In this document: piece after piece, positions 1 to 8,124 of the stretch
Layout: each line of letters opens with the position of its first letter
Numbering within the stretch: the first letter of the stretch is position 1
NCBI RefSeq assembly: GCF_000429965.1
Contig: NZ_AUCW01000004.1
Coordinates: 124,001 to 188,000 of the forward strand
Reading direction: 5' to 3'
Origin: Desulfogranum mediterraneum DSM 13871
GTDB lineage: Bacteria > Desulfobacterota > Desulfobulbia > Desulfobulbales > Desulfobulbaceae
Length of the DNA: 64,000 nucleotides
Notes under the pieces: model-generated
The model's database searches: none
The model's input: only the letters and a program-made list of their open reading frames with translations
Told to the model about the DNA's origin: nothing
Translations under genes and position numbers: made by a program

Positions 1-1870
1 CCATTCCGGGCATGACCATATCAAGGAGAATGAGATCAGGTCTGTTTTGAGCTACGACCCGAATCGCGTCCTGACCGTTACTGGCCTCGACCAGCCGGAA
101 CTTCAGGGGGGCAAGCAGGTCCACCAGAAGGGCGCGGTTGGAACCACAGTCATCCACCAGGAGTATCTCCCGGGTGGGGCCGTGATAGCCGGCGATGTTA
201 CTCTGGTGGCAGACCACCTCGGGCTCTATCTCGATGGAGGTGACGGCAAGATCAAACCAGAAGGTACTGCCCTGGCCAGGATTGCTTGCAAGGTGTATCC
301 TGCTCTCCATCTCCTGGATAAGCCGTTGACTGATCGCCAGGCCCAGGCCGGTCCCCTTGCCCTTCTCCCCTAAACCACCCACCTGCTCAAAGGCGGTAAA
401 TATTGCTTCCTGAGACTCTTCCGGGATACCGATGCCGGTATCTGCAATCTCGAAGCGAAGGGTATAGTGATGGGGTGCCTGCCTGCGGTGAGCGATGACG
501 CATACGCTGAAGGAGACCTCTCCCTCATGGGTGAACTTGACGGCATTGCCCAACAGGTTAAAGAGTACCTGCCGAAGTCGCTGCTCATCGGCCACGATGC
601 CCCCTGGCAGCTCACTGTCAAAGGTGCAGTTGAGCTCAATGCCTTTTGGAGTGGCACAGACACCAATCATGTTCACAATACTCCAGAGGAAGTTGTGAAG
701 CGGGATGGTTGAGGGTACCAGCTCCAGACGGCTGGCCTCGATCTTGGCCATATCCAGAATGTCGGAGATCAGGGTGAGCAGATGCGAGCCGCTTTTGTGG
801 ATGGTAAGGATCTGCTCTCTCTGCTGGTGGCTGAGACTGCTCTCCTCTTGAAGAACTTGAGCAAAGCCAAGGATTGCATTCAGTGGTGTTCGCAACTCAT
901 GACTCATGTTGGAGAGAAAACTGCTTTTTGCCTGGTTGGCGAAGACGGCCTCGTTTCTGGCCTTGATCAGTTCCCTGGCCTGGTCTTCGAGTTCGCGGGT
1001 CCTTTCCGCCAGCTCCCGGGTCCGCCCCTCTACCCTCTCTTCAAGTTTCTCCTGAGCCCTCTTCAGCATCGACTCCCGATGCGTGATCTTGTCCTGCATG
1101 ACATTGAAGACCGAGGCCAGGTCGGCAAGCTCATCCTTACCCTCCACCGGAAGCGGATCGCCAAGCTTGTTCTCGGCAAGGAGCAGGGCTGCATTGCTGA
1201 GTCCGCCAATACGACGGGACATTGATTTGGCAAGGAAAAAGGCAAAAAGGATCCCGGCGGTTATACTCACAAAGGCCATCAGCAGAAAGGTATGACGCAT
1301 GGTTGTCAGGGTCAGGATAGAGCGTTGAAACTGTTCACTTCCCTCGGATTGCACCCTGACGGAAATCTGCTGGAGCTGCTGGGAGAAGATCTGAAAACGG
1401 GGACTGGATGAGTAGGTTGAGATCCTGGTTATCTCTTGCCTATTCATGGCCTGCCCGGCAAGCAGGATGATACGGTCGAGATCCAGGCGGTAGGCCTGCC
1501 AGCTGCTCAGTAATCTGGAGGCATGTTCTCTGTCGCCAAAAAATTCGTTGGTGCTGAAGCTGTTGAGCTCCGCCTCAAAGGCGTCTGAGACCTCGCCGAG
1601 TTGCTCCAGGATGCCGCTGACGGCATAGAAATCATTGAGCTGATTGAGTTCCGACTCCATGACCCGGATCTGATTGGCCTGAAAGAGGAGGAGATTGGTC
1701 TTGGCAAGGATTTCCAGCTGCGAGGAGACGGTATCTTGAAGCACACCGGTGGTTGCCTCAATGGTATGATTGGCCAAAGCAAAGATTATGATCACGATGG
1801 AGCCAATGGCTCCGAAGCCGGTGATGAGCTGAGAGAAAATTCCGTATTTCATCTTGGTGAAGGGTTGCAT
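1..1870 (-). CDS. Hybrid sensor histidine kinase, C-terminus cut by window edge
   Basis: Membrane-bound two-component kinase. The 623 visible residues show a TM helix at about 12-34, a periplasmic segment of about 155 residues, a second TM near 195-215, a HAMP-like linker, a coiled coil at about 265-305, and a HisKA domain with phospho-His H324 in SHELRTP. A HATPase domain with the GxGLGLAI box follows, then a receiver domain beginning LLVDD with phospho-Asp D617 in LLDMVMPGM, where the window ends. ATG 1870 is chosen because it gives the full first helix; an in-frame ATG at 1852 is the alternative and neither has a clear ribosome site. It lies 74 nt downstream of a solute-binding protein gene on the same strand, so it may sense a ligand presented by that protein (inference). 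Further output domains may lie beyond position 1. Confidence 0.9.
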   Translation of the reverse strand, partial: MQPFTKMKYGIFSQLITGFGAIGSIVIIIFALANHTIEATTGVLQDTVSSQLEILAKTNLLLFQANQIRVMESELNQLNDFYAVSGILEQLGEVSDAFEAELNSFSTNEFFGDREHASRLLSSWQAYRLDLDRIILLAGQAMNRQEITRISTYSSSPRFQIFSQQLQQISVRVQSEGSEQFQRSILTLTTMRHTFLLMAFVSITAGILFAFFLAKSMSRRIGGLSNAALLLAENKLGDPLPVEGKDELADLASVFNVMQDKITHRESMLKRAQEKLEERVEGRTRELAERTRELEDQARELIKARNEAVFANQAKSSFLSNMSHELRTPLNAILGFAQVLQEESSLSHQQREQILTIHKSGSHLLTLISDILDMAKIEASRLELVPSTIPLHNFLWSIVNMIGVCATPKGIELNCTFDSELPGGIVADEQRLRQVLFNLLGNAVKFTHEGEVSFSVCVIAHRRQAPHHYTLRFEIADTGIGIPEESQEAIFTAFEQVGGLGEKGKGTGLGLAISQRLIQEMESRIHLASNPGQGSTFWFDLAVTSIEIEPEVVCHQSNIAGYHGPTREILLVDDCGSNRALLVDLLAPLKFRLVEASNGQDAIRVVAQNRPDLILLDMVMPGM

Positions 1871-1944
1871 CGATAGAGTGAACGAGTGGCTCCCATCAGG
1901 GGCGAGGGGGTGAAGATGACGGTCGAGGTGCTAATCTGGTACCC

Positions 1945-3441
1945 CTAGTTGAGCCTGGACAGACCGGATTGCGAAGGCCTGTATTTCCGTTTAAAGCTCT
2001 TCCAGAAGCTGATCTGTTCGCTTCGGCCATGTCTTTGGGTAATCTGCTCCCACTCCCGGGCCGTTCTTTTCATGGCCTCTTCCGGGCTCAGCTCTTTTTT
2101 TGCGGCACGCCAGATGTTTCTGTTCAGGGAGGCGATATATTCGCTGTCGCCTGGTAGCCCTGTGCCGGCCGGCACGGTGTGCTCGGCCTGGGCAAGAACC
2201 GTGTCCAGCGCCTGTTTGGTATAGAGCTGTTGAAGTGCTGGGTTTGAGAGGTGGTTATAACGAAAGGGGTCGGCCATGCCCCCAGTCACCATGACCGAGC
2301 GAGCCGAGATCTCCGGGTCAGAGAGCCACATGGCATAGAGGAAGGCGAGTTCCGGATGTTTGCTGTTCTTGGCAATAACGAGATTGTTGCCATAGATAAA
2401 GGAGGATTTTCGGACCAGCTGACCATCGACCAGATTGCCGGGCATGGGGGAGAGCATGAACTTGTCTTTGACCAGGGAGCGGTTGGTGTTGAGCACTTTT
2501 GCCGCAGACATGGTAAGGATAAGGGAAAAGCATTGACCATTTTTAAAGAAGGGCAGGGTGTAGCTGTAGTTGTTTCCCTCCTTCAAGACCTCCGGCGGCG
2601 AGTAGGGGACAGTTGCAACATACTGTTCTGTTGCCTGAATACCGGCCGGGGAATCGATCAGGGGGTGCATCTCATCGTCAAACAGGTACTGGACCGGATT
2701 CGCCTGACTTGCATAGCGAAGCATCCAGAACATCCAGCCGGTATGGAGATCCCGTTCTTCACAGCTGCCGTAGAGCTGATCTTCAGGAGAGTGGAAGAAG
2801 CGGAGCAGTTGCAGATAATCGGCCCAGGTCTGCGGAGGTGTCAACTCCTTATGGTACTGTTTCCGAAAGCATGCCTGCTGTTCGGGGTCGGTGAGCATAT
2901 CTTTGCGTAAATAGAGAACCGCAATATCCCCGTCTGCGGGGATGGCGACGATCCTGCCGTCATATTCCGTCTGGGCATCAGGGTGGAGATACCCATCGCG
3001 CCTGTTGCTCGTAAAACGCATACCGTACTTGCGAACAAAGGGGGTAAGATCGAGGATAAGATCCTGGCTGACCAGGTCTGGATATTCCCGTTGCCGGGCT
3101 ATGGTAAGATCGAAATCCCTGTTGTCTTGGAGGAACTTCAGTACAGGCATCTGGGGCATGACATTGGCGTCGATCAGGATACCGCTCTTTTGCTCCCACT
3201 CATTTTTTAAGGCAAAATCAGTTCCCCAATAGTTGCGGATATTGCCCTGTTTGACCACAATTTTGAGGGTGGTATTCTCCTCTATCCTGCCCTCTGCAAT
3301 AAGCTGGCGGACGCCTCGAATGGCGCTTTCAGCCTGCTCCCCTGCCCTTAACCCGGGGGAAAGGCTGATGAGCTGGAAGAGAACGAAGAAAAGAAAAAAG
3401 AGAAGGGCGGACAATCTTTTTGAAGTGTACATTGCTGACAA
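1945..3441 (-). CDS. Periplasmic extracellular solute-binding protein (family 1-like)
   Basis: A 498-residue exported protein with a hydrophobic signal segment at about residues 9-33. The mature part resembles ABC sugar or peptide binding proteins: an early beta strand (TTLKIVVKQG), a region typical of the first lobe (EWEQKSGILIDANVMP), and late hinge-like stretches (YGNNLVIAKNSKHPELAFLYAMWLSDPE) where the family scores 'keep/add to membrane' helices. No permease or ATPase gene is adjacent; the next gene downstream is a membrane hybrid kinase, so the protein may serve as a sensory subunit rather than a transporter part. The start could also be Met4. Ligand cannot be inferred from the sequence. 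Confidence 0.8.
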   Translation of the reverse strand: MSAMYTSKRLSALLFFLFFVLFQLISLSPGLRAGEQAESAIRGVRQLIAEGRIEENTTLKIVVKQGNIRNYWGTDFALKNEWEQKSGILIDANVMPQMPVLKFLQDNRDFDLTIARQREYPDLVSQDLILDLTPFVRKYGMRFTSNRRDGYLHPDAQTEYDGRIVAIPADGDIAVLYLRKDMLTDPEQQACFRKQYHKELTPPQTWADYLQLLRFFHSPEDQLYGSCEERDLHTGWMFWMLRYASQANPVQYLFDDEMHPLIDSPAGIQATEQYVATVPYSPPEVLKEGNNYSYTLPFFKNGQCFSLILTMSAAKVLNTNRSLVKDKFMLSPMPGNLVDGQLVRKSSFIYGNNLVIAKNSKHPELAFLYAMWLSDPEISARSVMVTGGMADPFRYNHLSNPALQQLYTKQALDTVLAQAEHTVPAGTGLPGDSEYIASLNRNIWRAAKKELSPEEAMKRTAREWEQITQRHGRSEQISFWKSFKRKYRPSQSGLSRLN

Positions 3442-3786
3442 TGTCTATAAAATTTATGAGATTGACAAGGAATATTCTATTCAAAGACCCTAAAAAAAAG
3501 CTCTTCCGGAAGATCTGTGGGCAACAGGACCATTGCTGCCAGGATTTTCATGGGGCACACCCACAACGCTACCATGGAGCGTGATTAACAGCAAGTAAGC
3601 AAGTGGTAAATACAGGCCCAACCCGCTGCACCTGCAGGTGCCAGTGGCGAAGGAAATGAATTTGACCCTCAAACAGATGTCCACCTTTTGAAGGGGAATC
3701 GTCCTCATAGAGGATAGTCACCGGCAGCTGGACAGAGAGCTACCCACAGATTCGTCGGTAGAGGCAAAAAAGCCAATACAGCCCCC
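3442..3786. other. Gene-free interval, 345 bp
   Basis: Divergent spacer between the binding-protein gene (-) and the aminotransferase fusion (+). It is visibly more AT-rich near 3430-3500 than the flanks, as expected of promoter DNA, but I see no hexamer pair with convincing spacing. The frame of the downstream gene is open back to 3718 without an ATG. No RNA gene, repeat or convincing small protein gene was seen. Confidence 0.5.
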
Positions 3787-5844
3787 GTGGAAGAGCTGTT
3801 CCGGGCCAATCTGCAGTTGATGCTGAAGAAAAAAGGCCTGGAAGACAAGGCCTCCATCACCATGAATATAATAGAGCTACCCTCCATGAACATTCTGCCC
3901 AAGCCCCCTCCTTCCCAGCAGTTCGAGCTCTCTCCCATTAAGGCCATGGAGCTGGCCGCCTCCCGTCTGCCCGACGTGGTCTCCCTGGCCCAGGGCATTC
4001 CGAGCTTTCGGACTCCGGAACGCGTCATCCGCTTTGCCCAGGAAAAGATTGCCGCCGGTCTCTGTGACAAATACTCCCTGACCACCGGACTCACCGAATT
4101 ACGGGAGGAGATCGCCCTGGCTCTGCAGGCAGAGGGGCTCTCCTATGACCCGGAGGGTGAGATCCTGGTGACGGCGGGTTCCATCGAGGGTATTACTGCC
4201 ACCCTCCTGGCCTTTACCTCCCCTGGCGATGAGGTGCTGCTGCCCAGCCCCTCCTATGCCTCCTATCTGGGGGCAATATCCATTGCCGGCTGCATACCTC
4301 GCTATGTGGAGCTGGATGAAGAGAACAATTTTGATTTTCATGTGGAGAAAATTAAGCAGGGGATCACCAAAAAGACAAAACTCCTACTCTACTGTAGTCC
4401 CAATAACCCGACCGGCACCCTCTTCTCCAGGCAAAAGACCGAGGAGTTGGTCCGGATCTGCCAGCAACATGACCTGACCATCCTGATCGACGAGGTCTAT
4501 AAAGACTTCTATTATGTGGATGAACCGCACTTCTCTGCCGCCCAGATCCCCGAGGCCAGGGGGCGGATCATTCGCGCCTGTTCTTTTTCCAAGGCCTACG
4601 CAATGACCGGTTGGCGGGTCGGCTTTGTTCATGGCGATAAAGAGCGGATCAGCCGCATCGTCAAATTCCATGATGCCATGGTAACCTGCGCCCCTGTTCC
4701 CTCCCAATACGCCGCCATCGGGGCCCTGCGATACGGGGCCGATTTCCTGGAAGAGTTCCGACTCGAGTTCAAAAAACGGCGCGACTACTGTATCACCCGG
4801 CTGGATGGACTCTCCCAGGTCATGGATTACCAGCTTCCCAAGGCGACCTACTTTGTCTTTCCCCGGATAAAGGATATTGTCAGATATGCCGCTGACAGCC
4901 ACCGCCTTGCCTACGATATCCTGGACAGGGTAAAGGTCGCCACCGTACCCGGCGTAGCCTTCGGTCCTTCCGGCGAGTCCCATCTCCGTATTAATTTCGG
5001 CAGGGAGATGGAGGATCTGAAAGAGGGTTTTGACAGGCTGGAAGATTATTTTTACCAACGCCATCCCAAGCAGCGGACGCAGACCGTCGCTCCTGCGGAG
5101 GGTGCGTCGCCGCCCCCCCGGGACCGAGGCGAGGCCTCGCTGCTGGGCCGAGGCGCACGCCTGCTGCTCTCGCATGCCTGTCGCCGCTATCTCCGGCGAA
5201 ACCCGGTGCTGGTCATCGGCATTACCGGAATCAAGGGGAAAACCACGATCAAGCGGACCCTGGTCGAGTTGCTCGCTACCTGCAGACAGACCCGGGGGAC
5301 CCAGCTCTCCTATAATACCGAAGTGGGCCTCCCGCTTTCCATCCTCCGCCTGAAGAATCCCAAGACCCTTGCTGAGAAACTTCGCTTTCCCCTCTCCCTG
5401 GTCGGCCAGGCCCTCCGGAACAGAGAGACAGCGGAAATACTGATCCTTGAATACGGGATTCGCTCGCTCAAGGACGCCGAGACCCTGCTGAAGATCGCTG
5501 CTCCGGACTGGCTCATCGTCAGTGGGGTGGAGGCTGATCCCCATTTGGATTACAGCGCCATCTGCGAAGGCATCAACCATATCGCCGCCTCACTGCCGCC
5601 CGAGAGGTTGCTCTGGATCGGAGACGACCCCTTTGTCAACACCATGACAGCCGTGCGCCAGTCCCCCCATATCATCCACGACCGGCAGTTATCAGGCGCT
5701 CGCCTCCACACCTCCTCCAACAGCTACTCCTGTACCAGGGAGGTCGTTGGCAGCCATGCTGCCCGGGCCCTGATCATCTCGGTGGTCATGGCTGAACTGC
5801 TCGACACGCCCCCAGAAACCATAGACCATTTCCTCCAATCCTAG
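3787..5844 (+). CDS. Fusion: class I/II PLP aminotransferase + Mur ligase-like ATP-binding domain
   Basis: A 685-residue protein with two parts. Residues about 45-425 form a fold-type I aminotransferase: SLAQGIPSF near the N-terminus, SPNNPTG at about 204-210, DEVY at 235-238, PLP lysine K269 in SFSKAYAMTGWR, and a late arginine in LRINFG. After a Pro/Arg/Gly-rich linker (about 426-450) comes a Mur ligase central domain of about 210 residues with the P-loop GITGIKGKTT (K485) and a MurF-like acidic segment ILEYGIRS. The canonical Mur N-terminal and C-terminal domains are not evident, so this half may be regulatory or act on an unusual substrate. The aminotransferase half resembles aspartate/aromatic enzymes, but specificity cannot be read. 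The GTG at 3787 has no good ribosome site; Met26 (ATG 3862) is a credible alternative start. Confidence 0.85.
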   Translation: MEELFRANLQLMLKKKGLEDKASITMNIIELPSMNILPKPPPSQQFELSPIKAMELAASRLPDVVSLAQGIPSFRTPERVIRFAQEKIAAGLCDKYSLTTGLTELREEIALALQAEGLSYDPEGEILVTAGSIEGITATLLAFTSPGDEVLLPSPSYASYLGAISIAGCIPRYVELDEENNFDFHVEKIKQGITKKTKLLLYCSPNNPTGTLFSRQKTEELVRICQQHDLTILIDEVYKDFYYVDEPHFSAAQIPEARGRIIRACSFSKAYAMTGWRVGFVHGDKERISRIVKFHDAMVTCAPVPSQYAAIGALRYGADFLEEFRLEFKKRRDYCITRLDGLSQVMDYQLPKATYFVFPRIKDIVRYAADSHRLAYDILDRVKVATVPGVAFGPSGESHLRINFGREMEDLKEGFDRLEDYFYQRHPKQRTQTVAPAEGASPPPRDRGEASLLGRGARLLLSHACRRYLRRNPVLVIGITGIKGKTTIKRTLVELLATCRQTRGTQLSYNTEVGLPLSILRLKNPKTLAEKLRFPLSLVGQALRNRETAEILILEYGIRSLKDAETLLKIAAPDWLIVSGVEADPHLDYSAICEGINHIAASLPPERLLWIGDDPFVNTMTAVRQSPHIIHDRQLSGARLHTSSNSYSCTREVVGSHAARALIISVVMAELLDTPPETIDHFLQS

Positions 5845-6157
5845 AGGGGAGCGTACAAATTGGATTCTTGAATCAAACTCGTGGCGCACGATACATTTGA
5901 GGCCAGCCAGATGGTTGAGATGGGATGCTCAATCGATGAACGCGACCCCAGGAGTGGAAGAAAAGACAGTTTTGCAGTGTTGCCGTTTTGCAAGGAGCCC
6001 TAAAGCGATGACCAGGCAAATGCCTGCCCGGCTTGCTCCATGTTCATCCCGGTGGGAAATGTTACCAGGCTGGAGTTGATCCGGGGCAGAGAGGCTGAAG
6101 GGGAAAACAGCCTGCGAGCGCCCCTGGGGAGAACGCAGGCCTTGAAGATCCGGAGCC
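5845..6157. other. Gene-free interval, 313 bp, between convergent genes
   Basis: Lies between the 3' ends of the aminotransferase fusion (+) and the cytidylate-kinase-like gene (-). It holds the stem-loop listed separately at 6104-6140. Otherwise I see no open frame with family resemblance, no RNA gene and no repeat. Confidence 0.5.
6104..6140 (-). terminator. Putative intrinsic terminator of the cytidylate-kinase-like gene
   Basis: On the minus strand, 7-bp arms GCCTGCG / CGCAGGC (6134-6140 and 6110-6116) enclose a loop that can itself pair (CCCC/GGGG), followed by TGTTTT. It starts 18 nt past the stop codon of the gene at 6158. The T-tract is short, so efficiency is uncertain. Confidence 0.5.
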
Positions 6158-7000
6158 CTACAGCTCCAGGTTGAAGAAGGTGTTGATATGATCCCGCTCA
6201 GGGCGGATCGGTTCCCGAAACCTGACCTCCTCAAGGCTGCAGAGGTCTTTGAGGGTATGGGCCAGTTCCCGGCGCACCCCCAGGTCGGAACGCAGCGGCC
6301 CTGCCAGGTTGGAGATCGAAATCCGGCGATCCTCCTCCAGTTGCACCCGGGCATTGGGAGCCATGGGCGTAAGCAGGGCCTGGACATGGGCCAGCACCAG
6401 CCGCTGCTGGAGGGCCGCAACCGACTCAGGGGTTGGTGCGAACTGGTTTTTTTTGACACTCCTCAGCAGAAGCTCGACAATATCATCCACGCCCAGGGAA
6501 TCCACACTCAGGACCATGTCGTACAGCCTGGAATCCCAGCTATCCTGAGCAAAGAGCTGTTGGCCCCAGCGACGCCTGGCCTCATCATCCCGGCTGATCC
6601 GCTCCCGGGCCGTGGCCTGGGAACAGCCTTCCCGTTGCATCTCCTCGCGGATGCGATCATCCTGGTTGGCAATGATCCGCACCTTGAGCACATGGGAGAT
6701 ATTCTGGAGAAAAAAGTGGCCGGCCAGGCCATGATAGACGACATTGTCCTTGGCCATGTGGGTGAGAAAGGCAGACTTGAAGTAACCGATGAGCTGTTCC
6801 TGGCCGTGGTTGAAACGCTCCAACAGCGAGGGCGCATCGTGGAGGGCGCGGCCCAGGGTGAGTTCAGGGATCTGAAAACGATCCGAGGCCTCGACCAGGA
6901 TCTCCCGGGAGATGCATTCGTAGTCAAGCTCGCTGGCCAGGGCCTCGGCAACCTCTTTACCGCGACTGAAGGAACCTCTTGAAATGGTGATAACCGACAT
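6158..7000 (-). CDS. Cytidylate kinase-like family protein
   Basis: A 280-residue protein. Residues about 1-195 match the cytidylate-kinase-like P-loop family (Pfam PF13189 type): MSVITISRGSFSRGKEVAE carries the GxxxxGK loop, REILVEAS follows as in these kinases, and DRIREEM...A.ERISRDDEARRRW is the usual arginine-rich lid/helix. The C-terminal part of about 85 residues (from about 200) is not part of the core kinase fold as I know it. The start is secure: a near-perfect ribosome site AAAGGAGG lies 5 nt before ATG. The physiological nucleotide is unknown for this family, so it should not be called Cmk. It is single, with its own terminator. Confidence 0.8.
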   Translation of the reverse strand: MSVITISRGSFSRGKEVAEALASELDYECISREILVEASDRFQIPELTLGRALHDAPSLLERFNHGQEQLIGYFKSAFLTHMAKDNVVYHGLAGHFFLQNISHVLKVRIIANQDDRIREEMQREGCSQATARERISRDDEARRRWGQQLFAQDSWDSRLYDMVLSVDSLGVDDIVELLLRSVKKNQFAPTPESVAALQQRLVLAHVQALLTPMAPNARVQLEEDRRISISNLAGPLRSDLGVRRELAHTLKDLCSLEEVRFREPIRPERDHINTFFNLEL

Positions 7001-7204
7001 ACCAACCTCCTTTACTGGGCCCTGGGTGCAGGGCGTTTAAAAAAAATGTAAAAGGAGAAAAGAAAACTCAGGGGATAGGCCGATGGTCTATGGAGAGTGA
7101 AGAAAAGAGCTACTCATTTTCTTTGGAAATAATGATTGTTCCCTGACTACACCTCCAGCGCCTTTATTGCAAACCTTTTTCTCGCCCCCTCAGCGGGAGG
7201 CCCC

Positions 7205-7951
7205 TCAAGGGAGGGGATCATCCTGCTCCGGTTTGAGCCAGATGGCGAGCAACTGAGCGGTGAGGTAGACCACCCCGCCGGCCCAGAGGGTATCGCTGAG
7301 GAAATGACCGCCCTGGAGAATACGGGCCGCGCCCACCAAAACGCCCCAGCCCAGGCCGACGACCAGAAAACGATCAGCAGGTATCCGGTTGCGTCCCCGG
7401 ACCAGGAACCAGGGGCCGATCATGGCAAAGGCGATGGAGGCGTGACCCGAGGGAAAGGAGCTGTTGGCCCCGGCATCGCCCGGTTGCCAGAACTGATGGA
7501 AGCGGTGTTCGCCGCCAAACTCCACCACCTCCCTGGGCCTGGGCCGCCCCAGGTTGTCCTTGAGGAGGACGTTGGTCACCAGTCCCGGGCCGATGACCAG
7601 GAGGAGCAGCAGAAAGAGCCCCTGTCTGCGCAGCCCTCTGAGCCGCTGCCACCAGATACCGGCCACCATCACCACCAGGGCTGCAAGCCCGCAGATCCAG
7701 GCAGGCAGCGGTCCCCAGGTGTAGACCCACTGCCAGAAGGGATCTTCCAGGCCGGGCCACTCCTGCTGGGGAAAAAAGACCAGTGCAGAGAGCCGCCGAT
7801 CAGCGTCGCTCAGCCAGATCACCAGGGTGAGGCTGATCAGGACCAGCAGCACCAGGAAGAGTTCGTTGAGTTTACGGCCCAGGGTCAAAGGTGCCCCCCC
7901 TGGGGTACAGCGGTGAAGCGAGAAGAAATTCTGCATATTTTTTCCCAGCAT
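7205..7951 (-). CDS. PAP2-family membrane phosphatase
   Basis: A 248-residue integral membrane protein with about six hydrophobic segments. The three phosphatase motifs are present in order: KDNLGRPRP (KX6RP) near 125-133, SFPSGHAS in the middle, and ARILQGGHFLSDTLWAG (SRX5HX3D type, with Ala-Arg in place of Ser-Arg). Such enzymes remove phosphate from undecaprenyl pyrophosphate, phosphatidate, phosphatidylglycerol phosphate or lipid A on the periplasmic face; which one cannot be read here. It is divergent from a GT39 glycosyltransferase that uses a polyprenyl-linked donor, which favours an envelope lipid substrate (inference). Met6 is a possible alternative start. Confidence 0.85.
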   Translation of the reverse strand: MLGKNMQNFFSLHRCTPGGAPLTLGRKLNELFLVLLVLISLTLVIWLSDADRRLSALVFFPQQEWPGLEDPFWQWVYTWGPLPAWICGLAALVVMVAGIWWQRLRGLRRQGLFLLLLLVIGPGLVTNVLLKDNLGRPRPREVVEFGGEHRFHQFWQPGDAGANSSFPSGHASIAFAMIGPWFLVRGRNRIPADRFLVVGLGWGVLVGAARILQGGHFLSDTLWAGGVVYLTAQLLAIWLKPEQDDPLP

Positions 7952-7965
7952 GGTCCACCCAGGGA

Positions 7966-7994
7966 TTGCCTCTCCCCGGTAAACACTATATAGT
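7966..7994 (+). promoter_or_regulatory. Putative sigma70-type promoter for the GT39 gene
   Basis: TTGCCT (7966-7971) and TATAGT (7989-7994) are separated by 17 nt and point at the gene starting at 8125, leaving a leader of about 125 nt. The -10 overlaps the palindrome ACTATATAGT, so the same DNA might also serve the divergent PAP2 gene. Sequence match only. Confidence 0.45.
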
Positions 7995-8124
7995 CTTTAT
8001 TTTTTGGCAAAGGGCAGCCTGAAGACAAGATTGCCGCATGCCCGCCAATGCCTTCGCCCGACGACCGGACGTGCCCTGAATCCGCCACATTTCCTCTACT
8101 CTTTCCGACCAGCGTTGCCTGACC

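Noticed and set aside
4384-5580. 398-codon open frame antisense to the aminotransferase fusion
   Set aside because: Low-complexity Gly/Asp/Leu composition typical of the reverse of GC-rich coding DNA; the sense frame carries clear motifs.
7984-7994. ACTATATAGT palindrome as a repressor operator
   Set aside because: It overlaps a good -10 element, and a 10-bp palindrome alone is not enough.
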